A DNA stretch of 12,391 bases from Desulfurococcales archaeon (GTDB lineage: Archaea; Thermoproteota; Thermoprotei_A; Sulfolobales; WAQK01), in assembly GCA_027016915.1 (NCBI GenBank), contig JALURJ010000152.1:1-12391 (forward strand), written 5' to 3'. Within the stretch, counting starts at the first letter, position 1; the number at the start of each line of letters is the position of its first letter. Shown here piece after piece: positions 12,206 to 12,391 of this stretch. The notes beneath the pieces were generated by a model that saw only the letters and a list, made by a program, of their open reading frames with translations, was not told where the DNA came from and ran no database searches. Position numbers and translations under genes: made by a program.

Positions 12206-12362
12206 AGCCTAGACCCCCGCTCTGGGCTCTACGCCTCCCCGGAACCCTGCCCCTGAGCCAGAAGCCCCCGGCTCCCGAGGGGAGTAACGTTAATGTCTGC
12301 AAACATGAATCTAGATCATCCCAGCTTAACGCAGAGCTGCAACACGTGATGGTGGGCGACGA
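12206..12362. other. Intergenic region with a GC hairpin
   Basis: A 157-bp gap with no gene I can support. CTCCC-GAG-GGGAG (12272-12284) forms a 5-bp stem with a 3-nt loop and is followed by the palindrome TAACGTTA (12285-12292). There is no T-run, so it is not a clear terminator. GGTGG (12351-12355) is a plausible ribosome-binding site 7 nt before ATG12363. Confidence 0.4.
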
Positions 12363-12391
12363 ATGAAGGTGCTCATCCTCGACGGCTATAC
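12363..12391 (+). CDS. Start of a gene cut by the window edge
   Basis: ATG12363 opens a frame reading MKVLILDGY before the right edge. GGTGG at 12351-12355 gives a 7-nt ribosome-binding spacing. The hydrophobic first strand followed by DGY is typical of a Rossmann-like N-terminus. Some archaeal B12-binding/radical SAM proteins and amidotransferase-like proteins begin this way, but nine residues cannot identify the product. Confidence 0.5.

Noticed and set aside
12293..12349. Possible 18-codon ORF starting at ATG12293
   Set aside because: Very short, with no ribosome-binding site and no recognisable product; likely chance within the gap.
1..12391. CRISPR arrays, insertion sequences, tRNA/rRNA genes, C/D box RNAs
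   Set aside because: I found no regularly spaced repeats, terminal inverted repeats with a transposase, or cloverleaf-like sequence in the gaps. C-box-like words occur only inside coding sequence, without matching D boxes at suitable spacing.

Overview
The window looks like ordinary chromosomal DNA of a hyperthermophilic crenarchaeon, most likely of the Desulfurococcales and plausibly Aeropyrum. This is an inference. The sequence shows GC-rich coding DNA, Arg codons mostly AGG/AGA and Ile codons mostly ATA, many GTG and TTG starts, and short AT-rich promoters with archaeal TATA boxes 25-29 bp before start codons. Gene content is also archaeal: a Taw1 wyosine enzyme, an extracytoplasmic Lon-like protease without an ATPase, an Lrp/AsnC regulator and a PflX-type radical SAM protein. 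Nothing identifies the species by itself. I see no insertion sequence, integrase, CRISPR array, tRNA, rRNA or phage gene, and no intergenic gap exceeds 160 bp.

Layout. 40-561 (+) is a membrane protein with a bacterial-PH-like domain. It converges on a thioredoxin-like gene (573-1007, -). That gene shares a 125-bp AT-rich divergent promoter region with a CoA-disulfide-reductase-like flavoprotein (1133-2491, +). A tandem pair of paralogous nucleotidyltransferase-like genes follows (2466-2960 and 2979-3479, both -), then a metallophosphoesterase (3620-4357, -). Divergent from it runs a probable three-gene unit (+): a small AN1-like zinc-finger protein (4454-4684), an unknown 122-aa protein (4688-5056) and a secreted, C-terminally anchored Lon-family (S16) Ser/Lys protease (about 5100-7055).

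Next are a flavodoxin-fold NAD(P)H-dependent FMN reductase/iron-sulfur flavoprotein (7145-7897, +) and, convergent with it, an Lrp/AsnC regulator (7932-8414, -). The regulator is divergent from a four-CBS protein (8539-9483, +). The CBS gene ends in a CTAG shared with the stop of Taw1 (9480-10556, -). Taw1 is divergent from a radical SAM protein of the PflX/COG1313 type (10670-11794, +), which abuts an unknown 136-aa protein (11795-12205, +). A new gene starts at 12363 and runs off the right edge.

Themes. Redox and Fe-S chemistry dominate: thioredoxin, disulfide reductase, flavoprotein and two radical SAM enzymes. Gene-to-gene cooperation is inferred only from adjacency, shared promoters and overlaps. 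The best candidates for undescribed biology are the radical SAM plus 136-aa pair, the zinc-finger/122-aa/protease unit and the tandem nucleotidyltransferase-like paralogs. None can be called a new system from sequence alone.
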